A stretch of DNA of 64,000 nt, taken from the NCBI GenBank assembly GCA_903862425.1, contig CAIOYC010000033.1, forward strand, positions 33,037-97,036. The letters run 5' to 3'. The notes under the pieces are model-generated. The model saw only the letters and a program-made list of their open reading frames with translations, did not search any database and was not told the DNA's origin. The DNA is from an uncultured Caulobacterales bacterium (GTDB lineage Bacteria > Pseudomonadota > Alphaproteobacteria > Caulobacterales > Caulobacteraceae). Shown here one piece after another: positions 44,149 to 54,530 of the stretch. The position numbers and the translations under genes were made by a program. The first letter of the stretch is position 1. Every line of letters begins with the position of its first letter.

Positions 44149-45149
44149 GGCCCTTTACCTACGACCGGGCCGAGGACGTAACCCTCGCCGCCCGCGCCCA
44201 CACTGGCCAGGGCCAGACGGACGCGCCTGTCCAGTTCCTCGCCGGCGGCACCACCCTGCTGGACCTGATGAAGCTCGACGTGCTGCGCCCCGACCGGGTG
44301 GTGGACATCACGCCGCTGAAGGCCCGCCACAGCGAGATCGAGGTCACATCCGCGGGCCTGCGGCTCGGCGCCCTCGCCTCCATGGCCTCGGTGGAAGATA
44401 ATCCGGAGGTCAAACGCGCCTTCCCGGCGGTGGCGCAGTCCATGGCGCTGGCCGCCAGCCCGCAGCTTCGCAACATGGCCACCCTGGGCGGCAACGTACT
44501 GCAACGGACCCGCTGTCCCTACTACCGCGATCCGTCCTGGGCCGAGTGCAACAAGCGCAAGCCCGGCTCCGGCTGCGCGGCGATCAAGGGCTTCAATCGC
44601 CAGAACGCGGTGCTGGGCGTCGATGATCGCTGCATCGCCCAGTATCCTGGCGATTTCGGTGTCGTGCTGGCGGCGTTCGGCGCGGAGGTCGAGGTGGCCG
44701 GTCCCGGCGGCGCGCGGCGCATTCCCTTCCACACCCTGCATCGCCCTGCCGGCCAGCCCCACCTCGAGCACAGCTTGCAGCCGGGCGAGGTGATCATCGC
44801 CTTTCGCATTCCGGGTGGAGCGACGGCGCGGCGCTCGCTCTATCTGAAGGTGCGCGACCGGCAGTCCTATGAGTTCGCCATCGCCTCCGCCGCCGTCGGG
44901 CTCGACCTGGACGGCGGCGTGGTCAAGCAGGCGCGCATCGGCCTTGGCGGCATGGCCTACCGGCCCTGGCGTGCTGAGGCGGCGGAGGCCGCCCTGGTCG
45001 GCAAGCCCTTGACCGAGGACAGCGCCCACGCCGCCGCCGAGATCGCCCTGCGCGGCGCGGTCACCCACGGCCACAACGACTACAAGCCCGAGCTCGGCCG
45101 CCGCACCCTGGTGCGCGCGCTGATGCAGGCCGCGAAGATGGAGGCCTGA
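44145..45149 (+). CDS. paoB: Aldehyde oxidoreductase, FAD subunit (PaoB-like)
   Basis: A 334-residue FAD-binding subunit of the molybdenum aldehyde oxidoreductase. FAD-binding motifs [13 protein letters not shown] and [14 protein letters not shown] are present. Further cysteines ([21 protein letters not shown]) match the [4Fe-4S] cluster seen in E. coli PaoB. Starts inside the paoA stop and ends one base before paoC. Confidence 0.93.
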   Translation: MRPFTYDRAEDVTLAARAHTGQGQTDAPVQFLAGGTTLLDLMKLDVLRPDRVVDITPLKARHSEIEVTSAGLRLGALASMASVEDNPEVKRAFPAVAQSMALAASPQLRNMATLGGNVLQRTRCPYYRDPSWAECNKRKPGSGCAAIKGFNRQNAVLGVDDRCIAQYPGDFGVVLAAFGAEVEVAGPGGARRIPFHTLHRPAGQPHLEHSLQPGEVIIAFRIPGGATARRSLYLKVRDRQSYEFAIASAAVGLDLDGGVVKQARIGLGGMAYRPWRAEAAEAALVGKPLTEDSAHAAAEIALRGAVTHGHNDYKPELGRRTLVRALMQAAKMEA

Positions 45150-45150
45150 G

Positions 45151-47424
45151 ATGGCGTACGACGCCGGCGATACCGCCAACCCCTTCGGCGGCCAGCCGCA
45201 TCCGCGCATCGACGGCAAGGCCAAGGTCACCGGCGCGGCGCGCTATGGCTCCGACGAGCCCGTGGCAAACCCCGCCTTCGCCTATCTGGTGACGAGCTCC
45301 ATCGCCAAGGGACGTGTCACCGGCTTCCAGCTCGACGCCGCCCGCGCCGTGAGGGGTTATATCGACATCCTCACCCACGAGAACATCAACGGCGAATACC
45401 ACACCCCGCCCCCCTTCGGCGGCAAGGACGGCCAGACCACGACGCTGGAGAGCGACCAGGTCTGGCACGACGGGCAGATCGTCGCCGTGGTGCTGGCCGA
45501 GACCTTCGAGGCGGCGCGCGAAGCGGCCAACAAGGTCGTGGTGAACTATGCGGTAGAGGCGCCCTCCGCCACCTTCGACAGCCCCGGCACCACCACCGAG
45601 CCGCACAAGCCGCAGAGTGGTCCGGACCCCAAGAAGGGCGACGCCGCGGGCGCTTTCCAGGGCGCGGCGGTAAAGGTGGATGCGCAATATTACACCCCGC
45701 CCCAGCACCACAATCCGATCGAGCTGTTCGCCACCACCTGCGTCTGGGACGGTCCGCATCTCACCGTCTATGAGGGCAGCCAGTTCATGTGGGGGATGAA
45801 GAACGCCCTCGCCAAACAGCTGCAAACCGACCCCACCAACATCCGGGCCGTCTCGCGCTTCGTCGGCGGCGGATTCGGGTCGAAGGGGGGTACGCGGCCC
45901 CAGACGGCCCTGTGCGCCATCGCCGCGCGGCGGCTGAACCGGCCGGTCAAGCTGGTGGCGACCCGCGACCAGGGCTTTACCGTGGCCACCTTCCGCGCCG
46001 AGACCCGCCAGCACGTCAAGCTCGCCGCCTCGACGGACGGCAAGCTGGTGTCGTTCTTCCACGAGGGCTGGGAAGTCACCTCACGCCCTTCCGGCTACAA
46101 TGTAGGCGGGGTGGACACGACGGCGCGCATGTACGCCTGCCCCAACATCGCCACCGCGGTGAACGTGGTCCATGCCGACCGCAACACGCCCGGCTTCCAG
46201 CGCGCCCCGGCGGAAACGCCGTACATGTTCGGCCTGGAATGCGCCATGGACGAGCTGGCCTACGCCCTGGCCATGGACCCTATCGAGCTGCGCCGGATCA
46301 ACGATACCCAGGTCGATCCCGTCAGCGGGCTGAAATTTTCGTCCCGCTCGCTGATGCAGTGCTTCGACCAGGCGGCGGCGCGGTTCGGCTGGAAGAACCG
46401 TAATCCCAAACCCGCCTCCATGCGTGATGGCGACTGGCTGATCGGCTATGGATGCGCCACGGCCTGCTATCCGACAAACATCGGTCCGGGCGCCGCGCGA
46501 CTGGCGATCACGCCGGATGGCAAGGCGACCATCGGCCTCGCGGCGCATGAGATCGGCACCGGCGCCTACACCACCGTCGCCATCACCGTCGCCCGCACGC
46601 TGGGCATACCGGTGGAAAGCGTGACCGTGAACCTCGGCGACAGCGACCTGCCGCCGATCCCGGTGGCGGGCGGCTCCAACAACGCGGCCTCTACCTCGCA
46701 CGTGGCGCACAAGGTCTGCATGGAGGCGCTGACCAAGATCGCAGCGGCGGCGGTGGCGGCGAGCGACAGTCCATTCCATGGCGCAGACCCGGCGACACTG
46801 AAGCTGGAAGACGGCGCCCTGAAAGGTCCGGGCAATAGGAGCGAACCCCTGCAGAAGGCCGTCGGCCGGCTCGGCGGCAAGCTCGAAGTCTATGCCGAGA
46901 ACATCCCCAAGGGGTTGCAGCCCGAAGCCATGGCCAACCTCTACAAGGGCATGCCGATGATGGCGCGCGGCTCAGGCCGTAAGGACTTCACGACCTATGC
47001 CTTCGGGGCCCAGCTGGTGGAGGTCCGGGTGCACGAGCGCACGCGGGAGGTGCGCGCGCCGCGCGTGGTGTCGGCCTTCGCCGCCGGCAACATCATCAAT
47101 CCGCTGACCGCCTATAGCCAGCTGATGGGCGGCGCCATCTGGGGCCTGTCTGCGGCCCTGCACGAGGCGACGGAGCTCGATCTGACCCACGCCCGCTACA
47201 TGAACGACAACCTCGCCGACTACATGGTGCCCGTGAACGCCGACGTCCCCTCGGTGGAGATCATCATGGTGCCCGAGCACGACGAGGGGGTGAACCCGCT
47301 CGGCGTTAAGGGGATCGGCGAGATCGGTATCGTCGGCATGAACGCCGCCGTGGCCAACGCCGTCTTCCACGCCACCGGCAAGCGCATCCGCGACCTGCCG
47401 ATCCGGGTCGAGAAGCTGCTCTGA
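45151..47424 (+). CDS. paoC: Aldehyde oxidoreductase, molybdenum cofactor subunit (PaoC-like)
   Basis: Catalytic subunit of 757 residues, xanthine dehydrogenase type. It shows GGGFGSKGGTRPQTAL for cofactor binding. The catalytic glutamate lies near the C-terminus in GVKGIGEIGIVGMNAA. It carries no signal of its own and would be exported with PaoA. It forms an operon with paoA and paoB. The paoD-type maturation chaperone (XdhC family) is not next to it. Substrate by analogy aldehydes. Confidence 0.94.
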   Translation: MAYDAGDTANPFGGQPHPRIDGKAKVTGAARYGSDEPVANPAFAYLVTSSIAKGRVTGFQLDAARAVRGYIDILTHENINGEYHTPPPFGGKDGQTTTLESDQVWHDGQIVAVVLAETFEAAREAANKVVVNYAVEAPSATFDSPGTTTEPHKPQSGPDPKKGDAAGAFQGAAVKVDAQYYTPPQHHNPIELFATTCVWDGPHLTVYEGSQFMWGMKNALAKQLQTDPTNIRAVSRFVGGGFGSKGGTRPQTALCAIAARRLNRPVKLVATRDQGFTVATFRAETRQHVKLAASTDGKLVSFFHEGWEVTSRPSGYNVGGVDTTARMYACPNIATAVNVVHADRNTPGFQRAPAETPYMFGLECAMDELAYALAMDPIELRRINDTQVDPVSGLKFSSRSLMQCFDQAAARFGWKNRNPKPASMRDGDWLIGYGCATACYPTNIGPGAARLAITPDGKATIGLAAHEIGTGAYTTVAITVARTLGIPVESVTVNLGDSDLPPIPVAGGSNNAASTSHVAHKVCMEALTKIAAAAVAASDSPFHGADPATLKLEDGALKGPGNRSEPLQKAVGRLGGKLEVYAENIPKGLQPEAMANLYKGMPMMARGSGRKDFTTYAFGAQLVEVRVHERTREVRAPRVVSAFAAGNIINPLTAYSQLMGGAIWGLSAALHEATELDLTHARYMNDNLADYMVPVNADVPSVEIIMVPEHDEGVNPLGVKGIGEIGIVGMNAAVANAVFHATGKRIRDLPIRVEKLL

Positions 47425-47504
47425 GCCGTCGGCCGGCTAAGCCGGGGATTCAGCGCGGCGACTAGGGCTTTGACGTGGACATCGGATCAGTTTCGCCGCA
47501 CCGC

Positions 47505-47813
47505 TCAGTAATAGCGGGGGATCGGGCCGACCTGTGTTGTGGCGGTTTCGCTGAGGTCGAGGAACACCTCGTCTATATAGCACCAGCCCCAGCCTTCCGG
47601 CGGATCATAGCCTTCGATGATCGGATGACGGGTGGCCTGGAAATGCGCCGTGGCGTGTTTGCCGATGGACTGATCGCAGCAGCCGACATGGCCGCAGGCG
47701 CGGCACAGGCGCAGATGAAACCATGTCTGGCCGATCTTCAGGCACTCTTCGCACCCCTTCGTCTTGGGCACGACGACGGCGATGGTTTGCGTATGGGCGC
47801 ACGCGCTCGACAT
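47505..47813 (-). CDS. UBP-type zinc-finger protein
   Basis: A 102-residue protein almost wholly made of a ZnF-UBP domain: CAH, CEEC, CRACGHVGCCD and GKHATAHFQATRHPI. In eukaryotes this fold binds the ubiquitin C-terminus; bacteria have no ubiquitin, so the ligand here is unknown. Its ATG shares one base with the stop of the flavoprotein gene (TGATG). It is therefore co-translated with it and probably acts with it. Confidence 0.88.
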   Translation of the reverse strand: MSSACAHTQTIAVVVPKTKGCEECLKIGQTWFHLRLCRACGHVGCCDQSIGKHATAHFQATRHPIIEGYDPPEGWGWCYIDEVFLDLSETATTQVGPIPRYY

Positions 47814-49483
47814 CAGGGCTTCCTCTGCTCGGCCAGGACGGCGTGGATCTGGGCGACCACGGCGGCGCCCTCGCCGATCGCGGCGCCGACCCGCTTGGTG
47901 GAGCCGGAGCGCACGTCGCCGATGGCGAACACGCCGGGGCGGCTGGTCTCCAGGGGGAGAACCGATCGACCGCGCGTCGGCTCGGTCGTGTCGCCCGTGC
48001 GGATGAAGCCGTGGTGATCGAGCGCGACACAGTCCTTCACCCAGGTCGTGTTGGGATCGGCGCCGATGAACAGGAACAGATGGTGCAGGTCCTTATCGTG
48101 CGTCTCGCCGGTATCGAGATGGCTGAACGTGGCCTTGGCCAGCTTGCCGTGGCTATCCGCCGCCAGCGAGGCCACCACCGTACGCGTGTGGACCTCCACG
48201 TTGGGCAAAGCGGATATACGCTCGATCAGATAGGCGGACATGGAGGCTTCCAGTCCTTCCCCGCGCACGATCATGTGCAGCTTCGCTACCTTGGGGGCCA
48301 GGAACACCACCGCCTGTCCGGCTGAATTGCCGGCGCCGACGAGCGCCACCGCCTCGCCTTCACACAGCTTGGCCTCGATGGGCGAGGCCCAGTAGGATAC
48401 GCTGGTCCCCTCGAACTCGGCGAGGTTGGCGATCTCGGGCCGGCGATAGCGGGCGCCCGACGCGATCACCACTGTGCGCGCACACAAGGCCTGCCCACCC
48501 TCGATGTGCACCTGGAGCGGCGCGTTGGGATCGGGGTCGCATTCCAGTCCCGAGGCGTCGAGGGGGATGGCGATCTCGGCGCCGAACTTCTGCGCCTGAT
48601 TGAAGGCGCGGCCGGCGAGGGCCATGCCGGATATACCCGTCGGAAATCCCAGATAGTTCTCGATCCGCGCCGAGGCGCCCGCCTGACCGCCGAAGGCTCG
48701 CTTCTCCACCACGATCACGTCGAGGCCCTCGGACGCCGCATAGACGGCCGTCGCCAGCCCCGCAGGACCGCCGCCGACCACCGCCACATCGTAGAGCTTT
48801 TCCGGATCGAGGTCGGGCGTAATGCCCAGGCAGGCTGCGGCCTGCGGCTCGGATGGCCGCTTGAGCACCGTCCCATCGGGGCAGAGCATCAGGGGCAGGT
48901 CGCCCGGCTGGACCCCTAGCCGCTCGACCAGGTCGCGCCCTTCGCCGTGGTCGGCGGAGTCCAGCACCGTCACCGGATAGCCGTTGCGTCCGAGGAAACC
49001 TTCGAGCTGGATCACCGCCCGCGATCCCGGCGCGCCGGGGATCACCGCTCCCGCGCCGCTGCCTTCGATCAAGGCCACGCGGCGAAGGATGAAGGCGCGC
49101 ATCACCAGCTCGCCCACATCGGCCGAGCCGATCACCAGAGCCCGCAGGTGCGCGGCGTCGAAGGGGGCCGCCAGGCATCCGGCGGGTCCGGCGCGTCCGG
49201 TGGCCAGGGCGGGTCGACCGGACAGCTGGCTGACCTCGCCGGAGATCTGTCCGACACCCTCGGTCGTGACTGGCTCCTCCACCCCACGCCCGTCGCTGCG
49301 GACGACCTCGATTTCGCCTTCGAGCACCAGCCAGGCGGGTGCATGAGGTTCGCCCACCGCGAACACGGTCTCGCCCGGCGCAAACCGACGCGGCGCGGCG
49401 CTGGCGAAGCGCTTGGCCGTCTCCACCTGAGCGGGGCTCAGGGTCGGAAACATCTGGTCGTGGCGGTCTTCGACCATGGACAT
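47813..49483 (-). CDS. cNMP-binding domain/thioredoxin-reductase-like FAD oxidoreductase
   Basis: A 556-residue fusion. About 10-130 is a cyclic-nucleotide-binding-like domain (RFAPGETVFAVGEPHAPAWLVLEGEIEVV, in pieces). A linker of about 140-220 has a glutaredoxin-like look (YPVTVLDSADHGEGRDLVERLGV). The pyridine-nucleotide-disulfide reductase fold starts at about 238 (VAVVGGGPAGLATAVYAASEG) and shows GGQAGASARIENYLGFP and FAIGDVRSGSTKRVGAAIGEG. The redox CxxC of thioredoxin reductase is replaced by WASPIEAKL. It is thus an FAD/NAD(P)H enzyme that does not reduce thioredoxin in the standard way. Coupled to the UBP zinc-finger gene. Confidence 0.87.
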   Translation of the reverse strand: MSMVEDRHDQMFPTLSPAQVETAKRFASAAPRRFAPGETVFAVGEPHAPAWLVLEGEIEVVRSDGRGVEEPVTTEGVGQISGEVSQLSGRPALATGRAGPAGCLAAPFDAAHLRALVIGSADVGELVMRAFILRRVALIEGSGAGAVIPGAPGSRAVIQLEGFLGRNGYPVTVLDSADHGEGRDLVERLGVQPGDLPLMLCPDGTVLKRPSEPQAAACLGITPDLDPEKLYDVAVVGGGPAGLATAVYAASEGLDVIVVEKRAFGGQAGASARIENYLGFPTGISGMALAGRAFNQAQKFGAEIAIPLDASGLECDPDPNAPLQVHIEGGQALCARTVVIASGARYRRPEIANLAEFEGTSVSYWASPIEAKLCEGEAVALVGAGNSAGQAVVFLAPKVAKLHMIVRGEGLEASMSAYLIERISALPNVEVHTRTVVASLAADSHGKLAKATFSHLDTGETHDKDLHHLFLFIGADPNTTWVKDCVALDHHGFIRTGDTTEPTRGRSVLPLETSRPGVFAIGDVRSGSTKRVGAAIGEGAAVVAQIHAVLAEQRKP

Positions 49484-49747
49484 GCGGAAGCGGCCCCTCG
49501 GGCTTCGAACTCAGATGAGTTGTTTGGCAGGAGAATGCACGCATCCGCCCCTCGAAACGAGCCGCATCGGAAGTTTTCGCCTCCGGCGTTATCCAAGCCG
49601 GTCGGCGGGTCGTCGCCATGCGGCATGGCGGCCTTGGACCCGTCTTCGCCGCGCCTTGCGATCCGGCGAAACTATAAGGCGCGAGGCTTTCCATCGATCC
49701 AGGCGACGGGCAGTCGGCTCGGCAAGGGCTTATCCGCCCGCGTCGGC

Positions 49748-50788
49748 TCAGCCCAGCGCCTTGGCCAGACGCAGCCACAGCTGCTGGTCGAAGTCTTTGT
49801 CCGCCGCCGCCTGGCCCATGCGGACCACGACCAGTTTCAGGCTCGGAACGACGAAGAGCTTGCGGTCGAGCGCGCCGAGGGCCGCGACAAGGTCGGCGGG
49901 CGCGGCCGGGATCAACGGGCCGGTCACGCGGTTCGCCAAGGGCCGGATCGTATAGGCGCTGCCGTTCAGCCACCACAGGCGGCCATAGGCCGGATTGGTC
50001 GGCGAGCGGGCGAACATCGCCGCCAACCCCGCCTCGGAGACGATGCGCCGACCATCGGCGGCCCGCCCGCCGTCCAGCACGATCTGGCCGAACTTCGCCG
50101 TATCGCGCGGGCTGGTGACGAGGCCCGTCGGATTGCCCACGTCCGCCATGGCGGCGGGCCGCTTGCGCCAGGAGGTATCGGCCATCCCGGTGGGGGCGGT
50201 GAGCCAGTTTTGGGTCACCGTTTCAAGCGGCTGCTTCGCGGCGGCGGTCAGGATCCGCTTGGTGATGGCGTAGACGGGGGTGTTGTAGAGGAAAGTGGTG
50301 GCCGGCGGCGCGGCATAGGCGAACTCGGTGGTCAGGCCCGAACTCATGGTCAGCACGTCGATAACGCGGATCCTGCCCTCCTGCTCGAGGCTCGCCTTCG
50401 ACCAGCCGACGCCGATATAGTCGGAAACGGGTCTGGCGACATCCAGCAGCCCCTTGTCGATCGCTACCGCCACCAGCATCGAGACGAAGCTTTTCTGCTG
50501 GGAGGCCACGTCCTCCAGCAGTGCGCCATCGCGCGTCGTCCCATAGGCGAGAGAGGCGCGGAACTTCGCCGCGTCGGCGGGCAGCGGCCAGTTCTTCTCG
50601 ACTAGGACCTTGCGATCCTGGATCACCAAAAAACCGGTGGTCTTCTGGCCCTCGGCGTAGTCCATGACCGCCTGCAGGGCCGGGCTGAAGCCGGTCCCAG
50701 CTTCGGCGCTCGACCGGGAGGCCGTGGTGAGAAGGGTCGCGGCCGCGCCGGTGGCGAGCACGGTCCTGCGCGAATGATGGGTAGTCAT
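49748..50788 (-). CDS. Serine hydrolase of the beta-lactamase/class C fold
   Basis: A 346-residue exported protein. A twin-arginine signal (HSRRTVLATGAAATLLTT) precedes the transpeptidase-like fold. The catalytic SxxK lies in ASQQKSFVSML, and a Tyr-x-Asn-like FLYNTPVYAI follows. Members include esterases, amidases and penicillin-binding proteins of low activity. A resistance role is not implied. It stands alone, just downstream of the glyoxylate genes on the same strand. Confidence 0.85.
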   Translation of the reverse strand: MTTHHSRRTVLATGAAATLLTTASRSSAEAGTGFSPALQAVMDYAEGQKTTGFLVIQDRKVLVEKNWPLPADAAKFRASLAYGTTRDGALLEDVASQQKSFVSMLVAVAIDKGLLDVARPVSDYIGVGWSKASLEQEGRIRVIDVLTMSSGLTTEFAYAAPPATTFLYNTPVYAITKRILTAAAKQPLETVTQNWLTAPTGMADTSWRKRPAAMADVGNPTGLVTSPRDTAKFGQIVLDGGRAADGRRIVSEAGLAAMFARSPTNPAYGRLWWLNGSAYTIRPLANRVTGPLIPAAPADLVAALGALDRKLFVVPSLKLVVVRMGQAAADKDFDQQLWLRLAKALG

Positions 50789-50847
50789 AACGGCGCTCCG
50801 AACGTCAGGTCGGCGAGCGATACGCCAAGCTGAACGTCAGGCAAACC

Positions 50848-52431
<1,584 letters not shown>

Positions 52432-52497
52432 AGCGGTATCCACGCAAAAGTTGGCGCGCGCCGTCTCAGGCGCGCGCACCGATTACAGTCTAGGTCT

Positions 52498-52731
52498 TCA
52501 GGCTTCGGTGGTGCGCTCAACCGTACGCACGGTCGGCACGATCTGGTCACCCCAGTTGCCGGCGCCGTCGTGGTGTCGGGAGACCCGCACCAGTTCGACG
52601 GAGTATCCAGCTTCGGTGGCCCGCCGCACCGCTTCATTGAGGCGGTGCGAGGCTTCGGCCACGCGGTTGATGGCGCGGTCCGTGGCCGAAATGTCCGGCA
52701 TCGGGGCGGCTTTGAAGTTCGAAGCAGACAT
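52498..52731 (-). CDS. Small orphan protein between aceA and aceB (77 aa)
   Basis: MSASNFKAAPMPDISATDRAI... is a charged, helical protein (INRVAEASHRLNEAVRRATEAG). A beta-like end (YSVELVRVSRHHDGAGNW) and a V/T-rich C-terminus follow. GAGGTCC stands seven bases ahead of the ATG. It lies 45 bases after aceA and 67 before aceB, so it is likely part of the glyoxylate operon. I do not recognise it. It might be an accessory or regulatory factor of the bypass. Confidence 0.6.
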   Translation of the reverse strand: MSASNFKAAPMPDISATDRAINRVAEASHRLNEAVRRATEAGYSVELVRVSRHHDGAGNWGDQIVPTVRTVERTTEA

Positions 52732-52775
52732 GGCTGGACCTCGTCTAAGGGTTTCGGGCTTTAGGGGTTGGGACG

Positions 52776-54395
52776 CTATTCGGCGGCGAACTGGTTCATG
52801 GTGTTGGCATGACCGCCGGCCTTCAGGGCGCGTTCGCCGGCGACCATCTCCTTGAAGGAGTCGCCGAGGTCCGAACCCACTTCGTGCTGGTGCTTCACGG
52901 CGGAGACGCCGCGGCGGATTTCCTCGCGCTGCACCGTGTTGACATAGGCCTTCATGCGGCCCTCGCCGAAGTAGCCGCGCGACAGTTCGTCCATGCTCTT
53001 GGCGGTGAGGTGGAAGGTAGGCAGCGTGATGAGGTTGTGGAACACCCCGGCGCGGGCGGCGATATCGACCTGGAAGTTGGCCAGGCGGGCATCGGTCTCG
53101 AGGCCGAGTTCGCTATCGTCCAGATCGACCGACATGAGGCCGAGGCCGTCCGGATACGTCTCAGCGGCGATCTTGCCTTCCTTGATCCACTGCTCGCGGA
53201 CCTGCTTGCGCAGGTTCAGGGTCCAGTTGAAGGACGGCGAGTTGTTATAGGTCAGCTTGGCGTCCGGCACGACCTTCTTGATCTCGTTCACCATGGCGGC
53301 GATCTCGTCCACGTTCGGCGTGTCGGTCTCGATCCACAGCAGGTCGGCGCCGCCTTCGGTGAGCGAGGCGATGCAGTCCTCGATCACGCGGGCGCGGCCG
53401 GTGCCTTCGCGGAAGGCGAACAGGCCGTTGGGCATGCGCACGGGCTTCACGAACTCGCCGCCGTGATAGAGGGCCAATTCGCCCTCCTGGATCGGGTTCT
53501 CGGTGGTGATCGGCTCGACCTTCAGCCACTTGATGTATTCCGAAGCCAGGTCGCCCGGCTCCTTGCTCACCGGCACCTTCTGGGTCAGGCCGGCGCCGAG
53601 GCTGTCGGTGCGGGCCACGATCACGCCCTCGTCCACGCCCAGTTCCTCGAAGGCCAGGCGGCAGGCGCGCAGCTTTTCGATGAAGTCTTCGCGCGGCACG
53701 GTGACCTTGCCGTCCTGGTGACCGCACTGTTTCGCGTCGGAGACCTGGTTCTCGATCTGCAGGCAGCAGGCGCCGGCGCGGATCATTTCCTTGGCCAGGA
53801 GATAGGTGGCGTTCTCGTTGCCGAAGCCCGCGTCGATGTCGGCGATGATCGGCACCACATGGGTTTCGAAGCCGTCGATGGCCTTGATGGCGGCGGTCTC
53901 GGCGGCGGTGTCGCCGGCCTTGCGCGCGGCGGTCAGGTCCTTGAACAGGTCGTTCAGGGCCACCTCGTCCGCCTGGCGCAGGGAGACGTAGATCTCCTCG
54001 ATTAGGTCGACCACGGAGGTCTTCTCGTGCATCGACTGGTCGGGCAGGTGACCGAAGCGGTTGCGCAGACCCGCCACCATCCAGCCGGACAGATAGACAT
54101 AGGCGCCCTTGGTGGTGCCGCGCAGGCGCTTGACCGACTTGATCATCTGCTGGGCATGGAAGCCCGACCAGCAGCCCAGCGACTGGGTGAACTTGGAGGT
54201 GTCGGCGTCATAGGCGGCCATGTCGGAGCGCATCACGCCCGCCATGGCGCGGGCGATGTCCAGGTGGGTGGAGAAGGTGTTCTGGATCTTCAGCTGGATA
54301 ATGTCGTCGACGTTCACGCCGCCGGGGGTCACGCCCTGGGGATAGCGCTGCATCAGGGCGGCGCGGTGTTCGGCGTAGGTCTTGCGTTCGGTCAT
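52776..54395 (-). CDS. aceA: Isocitrate lyase
   Basis: Splits isocitrate into succinate and glyoxylate. The 539 residues belong to the longer isocitrate lyase class. The active-site loop reads KQCGHQDGK (K-Q-C-G-H), as in Pseudomonas-type enzymes, instead of KKCGH of E. coli. Other blocks are ADIDAGFGNENATYLLAKEMI, LWIETDTPN and TYNNSPSFNWTLN. It is the first gene of the aceA-small gene-aceB unit and diverges from the ScfR/RamB-type regulator. Confidence 0.96.
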   Translation of the reverse strand: MTERKTYAEHRAALMQRYPQGVTPGGVNVDDIIQLKIQNTFSTHLDIARAMAGVMRSDMAAYDADTSKFTQSLGCWSGFHAQQMIKSVKRLRGTTKGAYVYLSGWMVAGLRNRFGHLPDQSMHEKTSVVDLIEEIYVSLRQADEVALNDLFKDLTAARKAGDTAAETAAIKAIDGFETHVVPIIADIDAGFGNENATYLLAKEMIRAGACCLQIENQVSDAKQCGHQDGKVTVPREDFIEKLRACRLAFEELGVDEGVIVARTDSLGAGLTQKVPVSKEPGDLASEYIKWLKVEPITTENPIQEGELALYHGGEFVKPVRMPNGLFAFREGTGRARVIEDCIASLTEGGADLLWIETDTPNVDEIAAMVNEIKKVVPDAKLTYNNSPSFNWTLNLRKQVREQWIKEGKIAAETYPDGLGLMSVDLDDSELGLETDARLANFQVDIAARAGVFHNLITLPTFHLTAKSMDELSRGYFGEGRMKAYVNTVQREEIRRGVSAVKHQHEVGSDLGDSFKEMVAGERALKAGGHANTMNQFAAE

Positions 54396-54503
54396 GGGGT
54401 CTATCCAGGCACAGGCGTTGAAAGGCGTAACGGGAGCTAACGCCAGTCGGCGGAACGAAGCGAACCTAATGAAGCTGTTTTGTCATGCATTTACATTGTG
54501 TAT

Positions 54504-54529
54504 TCTGTCATTTTCCGACAGAATGACAG
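54504..54529. promoter_or_regulatory. Interlocked inverted repeats upstream of the ScfR-like regulator
   Basis: CTGTCATT (54505-54512) and AATGACAG (54522-54529) form 8-bp arms with a 9-base spacer, and TCTGTC/GACAGA (54504-54509, 54517-54522) are nested inside. A further half-site TGTCAT lies at 54481. The site touches the ATG at 54531, so binding there could block translation or transcription of the regulator. It is a likely operator in the divergent aceA region. Confidence 0.5.
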
Positions 54530-54530
54530 G

